A program made the translations under genes and the position numbers. The notes under the pieces were generated by a model, which worked only from the letters and a program-made list of their open reading frames with translations, was not told where the DNA came from and did no database searches. A stretch of 64,000 bases of DNA from Bin87 sp965220105. GTDB taxonomy: Bacteria > Chloroflexota > Dehalococcoidia > Lucifugimonadales > UBA3495. Below, one piece after another: positions 43,095 through 52,600 of this stretch (position 1 is the stretch's first letter; each line of letters begins with the position of its first letter). The stretch lies in NCBI GenBank assembly GCA_965220105.1, contig OZ244811.1, positions 1,550,001 through 1,614,000 on the forward strand, written 5' to 3'.

Positions 43095-43858
43095 TGGGAT
43101 CGTCCTGCCAATTCCTGTAACGCAGCGATGAATTCGTGCGTGACACGGCGCATCCAGTGGCTGTCGCCATCCTCCCAAACGAAATATCCATAGTGAACCT
43201 TGTTCGGAAAGCTTTTCGCCGCCAAATACGAGCTTTGCAGAATATCGTCGTCTTGGCCATTTAGATCGGCGAGCTTCTCGACCACGGGAAATAGGTGGTT
43301 CGTATCATATTCCCAGCCCTTTTGGTCTGCCACGGCCTTGAGGGTATGCGTAATTGCCGCCCAAAGGTTTTCCGTAGCCGCCAGCGCGTCGGCGTTCTCA
43401 AACTCCCGGTCGGCGGCGTCCAGGTAGTCTTGGACGGCTTTAGAATACTTTTGCGTCTGCATCGTGCCTCTGTATGACCAAGCGGCCTTATCGGATTGTG
43501 CCGCCAGCGCCAGTACCGTGTCAATGAACTCTCGCGCCAGCCGGCCTGCCCGGTGCGTGTCACCGTACTCAAACCGGAAATACTCGGCGCGAACCAAGCC
43601 CGGATGGTCTTCTGCGGCGGCGTATATGCCTTGGAGGATATAGCTGACCTGCTCATCTCTCTCGGCTAGTTTCTTCACCATCAGGAACAGGTCGCCTGCG
43701 TAATAGGCCCAGCCATTTGCTTCGGCGCTGGCCGTCAGCGTATGCGTAATGGCATCCCATTGCCGTTCCGTGCTGGCCAGCGCGTCGCCGTTCTCAAACT
43801 CCCGGTCTGCGGCGTTCAGCAAGCCTCGCATACCCTGCAACTGCTCCGGCGTCAGCAT
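43091..43858 (-). CDS. Internally duplicated PaREP1/HEPN-like protein
   Basis: 255 residues in two tandem copies of about 120. Copy 1 has AADREFENGDALASTERQWD followed by AITHTLTASAEANGW. Copy 2 has AADREFENADALAATENLWA followed by AITHTLKAVADQKGW. After each come a KLAE/KLAD segment, an aromatic YFRFEYGD or YFVWEDGDSH segment, and REFIDTVLAL or HEFIAALQEL. The layout resembles the PaREP1-like partner downstream, with which it shares a four-base overlap, so the two are co-translated. The function is unknown; interaction between the two proteins is a reasonable inference. Confidence 0.65.
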   Translation of the reverse strand: MLTPEQLQGMRGLLNAADREFENGDALASTERQWDAITHTLTASAEANGWAYYAGDLFLMVKKLAERDEQVSYILQGIYAAAEDHPGLVRAEYFRFEYGDTHRAGRLAREFIDTVLALAAQSDKAAWSYRGTMQTQKYSKAVQDYLDAADREFENADALAATENLWAAITHTLKAVADQKGWEYDTNHLFPVVEKLADLNGQDDDILQSSYLAAKSFPNKVHYGYFVWEDGDSHWMRRVTHEFIAALQELAGRSQ

Positions 43859-43874
43859 CGCATCATCTCTATCA

Positions 43875-44504
43875 TTACCGGCAACTTCGCCTATTGTGGG
43901 CTGCCAGGCCGCAGCTTAGGTAAAGTGGCTCTATCGTGACACCGCGTCCAACCAAATTCCTTTCTATATCTGACGGAAGTTCGTCAGTCGTACACAAGGT
44001 TAGTCTTGCCAAGTCGGCCAGTCCTTCGAACCATTCTGGATTTAGCACACTTGCATCAGGACCCAAGCAACTGTAAATAGTTTTGTAATATCCGCTGTCG
44101 CCTCCAACCCATGTTCCACCTGGAAGCCCTGACCTAGCCAAATATAGGTCAGTTATATGCGATACATTTAATATATCAAAAATATCCGAATCCAATAAAC
44201 ACCGACTTAAATCTACACTGTGCAGATTGCTCAAACCTGTAAAGTCACTCCTTTTCAATTCACAAGCGTCGGATATATGCAAACCCCACACATCGGCTAA
44301 ATCATCTTCGGTAATGAGATCGCAGTCCCGCCCGGTCGCTGACTCCAGAGCGTCCCGCATCGCCTGTTTGCGGTCACACGGATCAGGGTTGCCCAATACC
44401 CCGCAGCCAATGCACACCGTTAGCGCCGCGATGGCGACAACAATCAGCAATTTCCACCCGGGTTTCGTCCTAACTCCTGATCGCCGGCTACCCGGTAGCA
44501 CCAT
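43875..44504 (-). CDS. Leucine-rich-repeat-like lipoprotein, AT-rich gene
   Basis: 209 residues. The N-terminus has basic residues, a hydrophobic stretch (LLIVVAIAALTV) and CIGC as a likely lipobox. The mature part reads like short leucine-rich repeats: LSNLHSVDLSRCLL, VSHITDLYLARSGLP and LADLARLTLC. The coding DNA between about 43960 and 44300 is clearly more AT-rich than everything around it, suggesting acquisition from another source. It sits 16 bases upstream of the duplicated PaREP1-like gene on the same strand, so the three may form one imported unit. Confidence 0.6.
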   Translation of the reverse strand: MVLPGSRRSGVRTKPGWKLLIVVAIAALTVCIGCGVLGNPDPCDRKQAMRDALESATGRDCDLITEDDLADVWGLHISDACELKRSDFTGLSNLHSVDLSRCLLDSDIFDILNVSHITDLYLARSGLPGGTWVGGDSGYYKTIYSCLGPDASVLNPEWFEGLADLARLTLCTTDELPSDIERNLVGRGVTIEPLYLSCGLAAHNRRSCR

Positions 44505-44763
44505 TTATCAAACGCCGGCTGATGTCGGGATGACCAAACGCCAGCCTAAACCTGCCATTTGGCTAAACGCCTAAAGGTGGCCATCAGTCTCCGCTCAACT
44601 CGCCAAGGCGAGTTCGCCCGGGCGAGGGGAGGGTAGTTCTGATGAGGCAAATAAGTCCACCCCTCGTACCCAGTGTGGGTTTCGCTTGCGGTGGCGGTGG
44701 CGCGCTGATGAGACCCCCTTCGGCCATTCGGCAAAGGCGCCCATAGAATTCGCCATCCCCTCG

Positions 44764-45555
44764 TCAGATCAGCCCCTCGGCCAATGCCGCGGCTTCTATC
44801 ACGTCCCAGCCGTCGTCGATGCCGGGCACCAGCCGTTCGCACTGCTCGGCTTCCAGGACAGCCCGGCCTACGGGGTCGCTGTCGTCCACCGACACCAGGG
44901 CCGTTGTGAAATCCGATGCGTCCTGGGCGGCCAGGTCGGGACGGGCAGTGAAGCAGCAGTGGCTGTAACCCGGGCTGGTCCACAACACCCGCAAATCGGC
45001 CGGGTCGGCGGTGTCATCCTTTTGCAAGGTCTCCAGTACCCGACCGCTCACCGCGCCGGCGTCGTATGCTCGATTCAGTACCTGCATCACCACGTCCAAC
45101 TCGTCGGACGAGTGCAACGAGGGTCTTTGGTCAAAAAAGTCCGCGGATGCCAGGTCGGAGTTCGGTAGAATCCCCAGCTGTTTGAGGAAATAAACCGGCA
45201 GCAGCCCGGCCTGCACCGAGTTGCGCGCTCCGAATGCAAAACGGACTCCGGGCAAATCTTCCACGGTGCTGATGGGCGAATCAGCCCTGACAATGAACCT
45301 GGTGGTGAAGTCCACGTCCACATCGCGCATGACGATGACCGGCGTAGCCTCGGGGAAGGCGCGTCGCATCTTGACGTGGGAGAGCGGGCCGTTCCAGGCC
45401 ACGTCAATGTCCCCGCGCTCAAATGCCGCCACCATCTGGTCGTATCCAGAGTAGAGAATCCAGTCGAACTCTACGCCCCGACGCTGGAAGATGGTCTCCA
45501 AAGCCCGGCACAAATTCAGGTGCGAAACGGAACCGGTAGCGCCCATCCGTATCAT
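44764..45555 (-). CDS. PhnD-like phosphate/phosphonate-binding protein without export signal
   Basis: 263 residues. The type II periplasmic-binding-protein fold of the PhnD/PtxB group is visible: SHLNLCRALETIFQRRGVEF, ALK-equivalent AFERGDIDVAWNGPLSHV, VEDLPGVRFAFGARNSVQAG and DAGAVSGRVLETL. No signal peptide or lipobox precedes this; the frame starts directly in the domain at ATG 45555. It also has no ABC permease or ATPase next to it. It may be a cytoplasmic sensor or an enzyme-like derivative rather than a transporter component. Confidence 0.75.
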   Translation of the reverse strand: MIRMGATGSVSHLNLCRALETIFQRRGVEFDWILYSGYDQMVAAFERGDIDVAWNGPLSHVKMRRAFPEATPVIVMRDVDVDFTTRFIVRADSPISTVEDLPGVRFAFGARNSVQAGLLPVYFLKQLGILPNSDLASADFFDQRPSLHSSDELDVVMQVLNRAYDAGAVSGRVLETLQKDDTADPADLRVLWTSPGYSHCCFTARPDLAAQDASDFTTALVSVDDSDPVGRAVLEAEQCERLVPGIDDGWDVIEAAALAEGLI

Positions 45556-45723
45556 GGTGAATACCTCCGGCAGCGTGTTGCGGCAAGTGTATCACCGGGT
45601 ATGCACACTGCCAACCGGAGCCGGAGCTGGCCTCAAACCCAGGCCGGAGGTGCAAGTTGCCGCCGTTGGCTCGGTGCGTTAACCTGTTTTCCGCAAATCG
45701 GTTTTCCACCGGAGGGACGCAAT

Positions 45724-48654
45724 ATGGCAACGGTACCGGCATCTGGAACGCTACGCAGGATTCGCGGCAAGGAACGCCAGGACATTGCCGACGAATTGCG
45801 GCGTCGTGTCGAGGGCGAAGTCCGCTTCGACCCTTATTCGCGGTTGCTCTACAGCACCGATGCCAGCATCTACCAGATGGAACCGGTGGGCGTGGTGATC
45901 CCTCGTAACGCCGCTGACGTGCAGGCGGTGGTGGAATTCGCCGCCGGCGAGGGAATCCCGGTGCTGCCCCGTTCCGGCGGCACCAGCCTGGCCGGCCAGA
46001 CCGTCAATCATGCCATCGTGATGGACTTCAGCAAGTATATGAACCGCGTCCTGGAGGTTAATCCCGAGGAGCAGTGGGCGCGCGTCGAACCGGGCATCAT
46101 CCTGGACCAGTTGACCCGCCAGGTCGGTACCCACGGATTGCAGTACGCCCCCGACCCGACGACCGCCAATCGCGCCTGTGTGGGCGGTGGCATTGGCAAC
46201 AATACCTGCGGCGCCCACTCGGTGATTTACGGCAAGACGCTGGACCACATTCGGGAGCTGGACGTCATCCTGTCCGACGGCTCTTCCGCCCACTTCGGAG
46301 CGTTGACGCCCGCCGAGCTGGAGTCCAGGCTCAGCGCCGGTGGACTGGAAGGCGACATCTACCGCGGAGTCCTGCGGATCGCCGAGGAGCAGAAGGACGA
46401 GATCGACCGGACTTACGCCAGGATCCAGCGGCGCGTCAGCGGGTACAACCTGGACGAGTTCATCCTGGACGGAGACCGAAATGCCGGCCCCGTGAACCTG
46501 GCGCGCATGGTGGTAGGTTCCGAGGGTACGCTGTGCGTCGTTACCGAAGCCAGGGTGAACCTGGTGCCCAGGCCGACCATGACGTCGTTGTCGGTGCTGC
46601 ATTTCCGCAGCGTGTTCGACGCCAGCGAAGCCACCATGCGGGTGCTCCGCCACGACCCGTCGTCGGTGGAAATGATCGACAAGATGGTGCTGGATCGCTG
46701 CCGGGACGCCCTGGGTCAGTCACGGCTATTGTCCTTCATTGACGGCGATCCAGGGGCCATGCTGATAGTGGAATTCTACGGGGAATCCGAGGCTGAACTG
46801 ACCGCGAAGATGGACGGCCTGAAAGCCGACGCCGGCCTGGCCTACGCCTGCGTCAACATACTGGACCGGGCCGGCCAGGCGGCGGTGTGGAACGTGCGTA
46901 AGGGTGGTCTGGGTCTCCTCATGAGCATCCGTGGTGACGCCAAGCCGATCCCCTTCGTCGAGGACCCGGCGGTCGACCCTTCTGTCATGGGAGACTTCGT
47001 GCGCCGTTTCGACCAAATCGTGACCGACCACGGCACCACCGCCGGGTACTACGGCCACGCCGCCGTCGGTTGCCTCCACATACGGCCCATGATCAGCCTC
47101 AAGGGCCAGGAAGGCATCGACAAGATGGTATCAATCGGCGACGCCGTATCCGACCTGATCAAAGAGTTCGGCGGTTCCATGAGCGGCGAGCACGGGGATG
47201 GGATCGTGCGCGGTGTCTGGACCCGCAAGATGTTCGGCAACCAAATCTATAACGCGTTCCGGGAACTCAAGCACACCTGGGATCCCGGCGACATCATGAA
47301 CCCCGGCAAGATCATCGACACTCCGCCCATGACGGAGAATCTTCGTTACGGAACTGCCTATCAGCCCATCCAGCTGGACACTGCGCTGGATTTCTCCAGC
47401 GACTTCGGCTACTCCGGAGCCGTGGAAATGTGCAACGGCATGGGGGCCTGCCGGAAGCTGGACGGTTCAATGTGTCCCTCATTCATGGCCACGCGGGACG
47501 AGGAACATTCCACCCGCGGCCGGGCCAACCTGCTACGCGCTGCCCTGTCCGGACGGATGCCGGAAGGGGCAGAAGGCTCCATCACAGACCAGCGTTTGCA
47601 TCAGGCCCTCGACCTGTGCCTGGAGTGCAAGGCATGCAAGGCGGAGTGCGAGTCCGGCGTCGACATGGCCAAGCTCAAGTACGAGTTTCTGAACCATTAC
47701 CACGAGAAACACGGTGTCCCGCTCCGGTCCCGCATCTTCGCCAACATCAACGCGCTGAACCGGTTGGGGAGCCGGTACGCGCCGGTGACGAACTGGATGA
47801 CGGGCAACCGTCTGGGGCGGTCGATAGCATCAGCCTTGTTCGGCGTCAGCGCCGAGCGCAAGCAGCCGCCCTTTGCCCGCCAATCCTTGCCCGACTGGTT
47901 CGCACAGCGGAATCGAAACGCGGTTTCACCGGCCAAGTTTGGGACCGTGGCGTTGTACAACGATACCTTCATGAACTACAACTATCCGGAGATAGGGATC
48001 GCTGCGGTGGAGCTGCTGGAGGCCGCGGGATACGAAGTGGAGCTGGTCAACGGCGCGTGCTGCGGTCGCCCCATGATTTCCAAAGGACTGCTCGAACAGG
48101 CCCGGCAGCAGGCCCGCGACAACCTCGGCCACCTGGCGACTTTCGCCTGCCGCGGAGTGCCCGTCGTCGGGTGCGAACCAAGTTGTCTGCTCACCCTCCG
48201 CGACGAATACCCCGACTTCGTTACGGGCGAAGACGCCTCGCTGGTTGCCGGCAACTCATTCCTCATCGACGAATTCTTGGCAACGGCTCAATCGAATGAT
48301 CGGCTTGACCTGACGTTCTCGGACCTTACCAAGCGAGTGCTTTTCCACGGACATTGCCATCAGAAGGCGATAGTCGGTACCGATAACGCGTTGGCCGCAC
48401 TGAACATGCCGCCCGGCTACGAAGCGGAGTTAATCAACGCCGGATGCTGCGGGATGGCCGGCTCTTTCGGGTTCGAGAGGGAACACTACGACATTTCGAT
48501 GCAAATTGGTGGGTTGTCACTGTTCCCCGCCATCGAGGCCAAACCTGATTGGGAGGTGGCCGTGATGGGCGTGTCCTGCCGCCAGCAGGTGGAGCACGGC
48601 ACTGGCCGTCGCGCCAGACACCTGGTCGAGGTGCTCCGCGACGCGGTCGTGTAA
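45724..48654 (+). CDS. FAD-linked oxidase / Fe-S dehydrogenase fusion (D-2-hydroxyacid type)
   Basis: 976 residues from ATG 45724 (CGGAGGGA upstream); the longer frame to 45376 overlaps the opposite-strand gene. Domain order starts with FAD_binding_4 (VVIPRNAADVQAVVEFA, LPRSGGTSLAGQTV, GGGIGNNTCGAHS), then the FAD-oxidase C domain (MSGEHGDGIVRG near residue 485). Next come two [4Fe-4S]-type Cys clusters (CNGMGACRKLDGSMCPS and CLECKACKAEC), and two CCG domains (NGACCGRPMISKG and NAGCCGMAGSFGFE). This is the YdiJ/GlcD-GlcF-like layout. It oxidises a D-2-hydroxyacid (for example lactate or 2-hydroxyglutarate) and passes electrons to the membrane pool. Confidence 0.93.
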   Translation: MATVPASGTLRRIRGKERQDIADELRRRVEGEVRFDPYSRLLYSTDASIYQMEPVGVVIPRNAADVQAVVEFAAGEGIPVLPRSGGTSLAGQTVNHAIVMDFSKYMNRVLEVNPEEQWARVEPGIILDQLTRQVGTHGLQYAPDPTTANRACVGGGIGNNTCGAHSVIYGKTLDHIRELDVILSDGSSAHFGALTPAELESRLSAGGLEGDIYRGVLRIAEEQKDEIDRTYARIQRRVSGYNLDEFILDGDRNAGPVNLARMVVGSEGTLCVVTEARVNLVPRPTMTSLSVLHFRSVFDASEATMRVLRHDPSSVEMIDKMVLDRCRDALGQSRLLSFIDGDPGAMLIVEFYGESEAELTAKMDGLKADAGLAYACVNILDRAGQAAVWNVRKGGLGLLMSIRGDAKPIPFVEDPAVDPSVMGDFVRRFDQIVTDHGTTAGYYGHAAVGCLHIRPMISLKGQEGIDKMVSIGDAVSDLIKEFGGSMSGEHGDGIVRGVWTRKMFGNQIYNAFRELKHTWDPGDIMNPGKIIDTPPMTENLRYGTAYQPIQLDTALDFSSDFGYSGAVEMCNGMGACRKLDGSMCPSFMATRDEEHSTRGRANLLRAALSGRMPEGAEGSITDQRLHQALDLCLECKACKAECESGVDMAKLKYEFLNHYHEKHGVPLRSRIFANINALNRLGSRYAPVTNWMTGNRLGRSIASALFGVSAERKQPPFARQSLPDWFAQRNRNAVSPAKFGTVALYNDTFMNYNYPEIGIAAVELLEAAGYEVELVNGACCGRPMISKGLLEQARQQARDNLGHLATFACRGVPVVGCEPSCLLTLRDEYPDFVTGEDASLVAGNSFLIDEFLATAQSNDRLDLTFSDLTKRVLFHGHCHQKAIVGTDNALAALNMPPGYEAELINAGCCGMAGSFGFEREHYDISMQIGGLSLFPAIEAKPDWEVAVMGVSCRQQVEHGTGRRARHLVEVLRDAVV

Positions 48655-48777
48655 CCCGCTATCAGCGCACCCACGACGGCGCGTAAGGACAAAGCGCCGC
48701 CCGAGGCAGGACGTCCCCCGGCTCCCGCTGGAGTTCCAGGCACAGGGCGGAGGAGCGCGGGTCGCCGGCGCAACCAC

Positions 48778-49695
48778 CTAACCTACCAGCGGCGGTCTGA
48801 TGTCGCCCGGCATGATTGGAAGGATGTGTTTCCCGTCCCAAGCGACGATGTGGGTCAGGCAGGGCGCCAGTTCGGCGGCGATGGGTTTGGAGCGATCGTT
48901 GGCGTCGTTGCTGTCGTGCTGGGAACGTGTGATTACCTGAAACTCATGGTGGCCCAATTCATAGCGCAGAGTTTTCCACGTGAACTCCACGCGTTTCGTT
49001 TCCTTGGGTTGGAGCGTTGCCGATTGCGCGTACAGATCGTGCCCGTGGGTCAAATCCCGTAACGTAACAGTGCCCCGGCCCGGCGACGATCCTGCATTGC
49101 GTACTAACGCGCGTACGCCAACCCACTCTCCCTGGATGAATGGGCGACCCGGGTCGTCAATAACAACGGATTGCACCTCGAAATCCACCTGCGGAGGGAG
49201 CAACGCAATGTCGATCATTCGCGAATCGACACCGGCTCCTCCCGACCATTCGGCTCCCAACACGATCCTGAATCGATGAATGCCCGGTTCATAGTTGCGG
49301 GTTAACCACCGGAACGTTGCTAGCGCCGTTTTGCCCGGCCCGATCCGTGGCGAGCGTCTTTCCGGGTTTTTGCCGAGAGCTGGATATGTGAGAGTGATGG
49401 GAACGTTTACGGCAGCGGACCCGTTGTTCCTGACCGCCACCGCGATTTCAACAGGATGGCCCTGGATGGCCTGATCGGGGGACGATTCGACTGAGATTAT
49501 CTCGGCGTCCACCTGCAAAACTACCGTGACCACCGCTGAGATTGTACGTCCGGCGACGCTTGCCGAAACCGGCAGCTGGTATTCCCCAGGTTCCAAGTTC
49601 CCGGTGCGCCATTCGAAATGCCGGGTGACGCTTTGGTGCGCCTTGACCCGGGGGTTGCGGTGTTCATCCCGCCTGGTATTTCCCGGGAATCCCAA
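48778..49695 (-). CDS. C-terminal fragment of the giant CARDB-repeat protein (after frameshift)
   Basis: About 305 codons continuing the CARDB repeats of the gene upstream in a different frame. Repeat landmarks are FEWRTGNLEPGEYQLPV, FRWLTRNYEPGIHRFRI and FTWKTLRYELGHHEFQV, the W-x-T...PG...(Y/F) ending of each CARDB domain. The apparent start codon (TTG 49695) has no ribosome site and lies in the middle of a repeat. This is best read as the 3' part of one gene broken by a one-base frameshift between 49664 and 49695. It ends in an extended tail without a membrane anchor. Confidence 0.8.
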   Translation of the reverse strand: MGFPGNTRRDEHRNPRVKAHQSVTRHFEWRTGNLEPGEYQLPVSASVAGRTISAVVTVVLQVDAEIISVESSPDQAIQGHPVEIAVAVRNNGSAAVNVPITLTYPALGKNPERRSPRIGPGKTALATFRWLTRNYEPGIHRFRIVLGAEWSGGAGVDSRMIDIALLPPQVDFEVQSVVIDDPGRPFIQGEWVGVRALVRNAGSSPGRGTVTLRDLTHGHDLYAQSATLQPKETKRVEFTWKTLRYELGHHEFQVITRSQHDSNDANDRSKPIAAELAPCLTHIVAWDGKHILPIMPGDIRPPLVG

Positions 49696-52600
49696 CGATA
49701 CGGATTTGCGCGTCGAAATCTTTCGGGTTCAGGACGGTTACCCATATCGAAACCGGTTCCCCCAGATCGGCCGGCGATGGTGACGCGTGTACGGTGAGCA
49801 ACTCCCGGTCCGAATACGGCCCCCTCACGGTGATGGTCCTGGTAGCCGTGTCAAACGGAGCCCCTCCCCTTTCAGGTCCACCCACCTCCATCCTCAATTG
49901 ATATTCCCCGCCCGTGGTTTCGTCCGGTACCATCCAGGCCAGCGTTATCTCGCGAGTTGAGCCGGGCGTCATCGATATGCCGGAAAGGGAATCGACCGAG
50001 TGACCCAGTTGGTTGATGTGCAAGGTCGCCAACGCCTGGACTGCGGTGTCGCCGGTATTTGTCAGCGCCGCCGTGATCTCCACCGCTTCGTGTTCGCCTA
50101 ATATCGCCACCGCCGGAGATACGGAAACATCCCCGATGGAAATGTTTGTAGACGCGCGGCGCAGATTCACTGTAATCGATTGTTCGCTGTCGCCGGTACG
50201 AGCGCGGAGCAGGTAGGCGCCAGGGCTGGCGTCAACCGGACTGTCCCATACCAGCGTCGAAAATGCGGTTTCCCCGGGTTGGATTTCCCCGGTGGTAGCC
50301 GTAGCAACCGGCGTGGCGCCGGATCCGACGTACAGGCTCACCGGCACTCGCCGGACAATCGCATCGGTGTTGCGAATCGCAACGCGCACAGCGATGGATG
50401 ACCCCAGCAATGCCTGATCCGGCGTTGCCCAGATGTTGTCCAATATGGGGCCAGGTTCAGGTTGGCGAATCGATACCCACTTGCTCAAGGCAACGTTTTC
50501 GCCCACCATCGAGTCTGGGTCGACGATGTTGGCGGTGACGACGTGCGGCCCCGCAACGACATCGTTCGGGATGAGCCAATTGAATGTCATCGCTTTGAAC
50601 CACTTGCCCTCCAGGATATGGTTCCGGGCAGGAGCTATCGACACGGCCACGTCATCCAAAGCCACGCTGACATCGAATGCGGCACCGGAATTCTGCCAAT
50701 TTGCCGCAAACGCGGTAACGAAAGCCATCGTGCCGGCGACCAAATCAAACGGCGCCACTTCGAGGCCCGCGATGGAGGGGCCTCCGTCCGTAGAGTAACC
50801 CGCAGAATATGCAGGGTCGAAACCGGTTAGCCCAAGGGATGAGTCGAATTTGCCTCGCGACGACTCGTGGGAACCCATGTGTACGGCAATGTGAGAAGGG
50901 CTTCCGACGTTAATCCCATTCGTTGATTCGTGCCCGTTGTTTCGGGTTTCTACGTCTGAAAAATCGGAGGGGGATAGCACGTTTACCGTAGCGACCACCC
51001 GCTCGCCCAGCGCGGCGGGATGAGCCAGCAGTTGCCATTGTGCCCAGGACTGGAGCATTCCGCCGGCGGGAATCGTGCATTCCGACCAGCAGGGCTCGTT
51101 ATCGTCATTGATCGCAGCGCCGCTCTCCGAACCGGAAAGGGCCAACCTGGCCTGGATGTCGGTATCGCAGCTATAGTTGCTGATTCGATAACCGACGCGC
51201 AAGACATCGCCGTTGTCGTAATTGGGCAGCGTAGCCAATTCTCCGGATTGATCGTGGATGCCGATCACCTGCACCGCCACATCCTGGGCGCATTGGTCTG
51301 CCGGGTGTTCGGAATCGAAGGCCGACTGAAACGCCTCCACCGCCAACGTTAGGGTGTTGTCGTCTGTCGCCACGTCGCCAGGAACGTCGATGGTAGTCCG
51401 GAGCGTGCGCGCGCCATCTGTGACGCCCTGAGTGTCCCAGGTCATGACTCCGGCGCCAGTAGCGCCCGAGTTGATCAACCCGGTTGTAGTGGAGGATGCC
51501 ACTGCGCCACGGTCGTCTACGTATATTGAAACCGGAACCGTGACAGCCGCTTCGCCACGGTTAGCTACGGTCGCTCGAATCTCCACGATTTCGCCAACCG
51601 TAAACGCAGTAGTCGACGGAACGGCTTCAACCAGCGCGACGTCGACTATCGGGTCTCGCAGCGCGATAGATACTGGCCACGAATCGTTCCCGTCGCCCGC
51701 CCGGTCGGGCAGCTCCACGGTAACGAAATATTGATAGACACCTGGCTCGAATCCCGCGGTATCCAACGGGAGTTCGACCGTCGCGGAGTTTCCAGAAGGC
51801 AGAGTTGCCACGCCTTTTTCGGCTGCTACCGTGGACGCCCCAGATTCAGATAACCTTACGGACACCAGGTCCAAAGTACGTTGACCGTCATTGCGAACCT
51901 CCGCAATGATGGTGGCAGGTGATCCTACTATCGCTGGGGACGGTTCTTGCCTTGCACCAAGTATCGAAATTTCGTTGTGCAGAAAAACCGAGAGGAACAG
52001 ACTGTCGTCGGGGTCGCCGAGGGTATCCGGGGTGTCGACCGACACCAATAGTTGATGCAGGCCGGGTTCGGCGGAGCGAGTATCCCAACCCAACTCAGCC
52101 GTTTGCGTTTCGCCGCCCGCCACACTGGGGATGATTGCGGTAGCCAGGGGGGAGTTATGGCCGGGGTCGTACAACCCCAGCGTAAGGTTTGCCAACTGCT
52201 CGGCTCCCTCGTTGGAAATACCTGCTGAGATTGCCACGATGTTGCCCGCGATTTTGGCGGTTTCGTCCACCGACGCCCACGCGAGCTTCGTCCAGTTGCG
52301 TAGCTCCACGGAAAGCCGCCTGGAGTTGTCGGAAAGGTCGATCTCCCCGTCAACGGACGCATCCGCTTGCAGGTCGTATTGGCCAGGGATCAGTCCTGCG
52401 GTCTCCCAATCCAGGTTGATGGTCGCGAATTTACCCTGGCCGATAAAACCCACCAACTCGCTGACCAACGGCTCGGGTTGGCCACGCACGTACAGGGCAA
52501 TCAACACCGACTCGGCGTCGATCGCACCAACGTTGCCAACGACGGTTTCAACCCTGACAGCTTCGCCGGTAATAGTTGGCGCGTTGGCGACCAAAGCGGA

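Noticed and set aside
45751..46653. Minus-strand frame of 300 codons over the FAD/Fe-S dehydrogenase
   Set aside because: Antisense shadow; the plus-strand frame carries all the flavin and cluster motifs.
49664..49695. UGA stop of the CARDB giant as a selenocysteine codon, given SelB nearby
   Set aside because: Reading through in the same frame gives no CARDB sequence, while the repeats continue in a different frame. A frameshift explains it.
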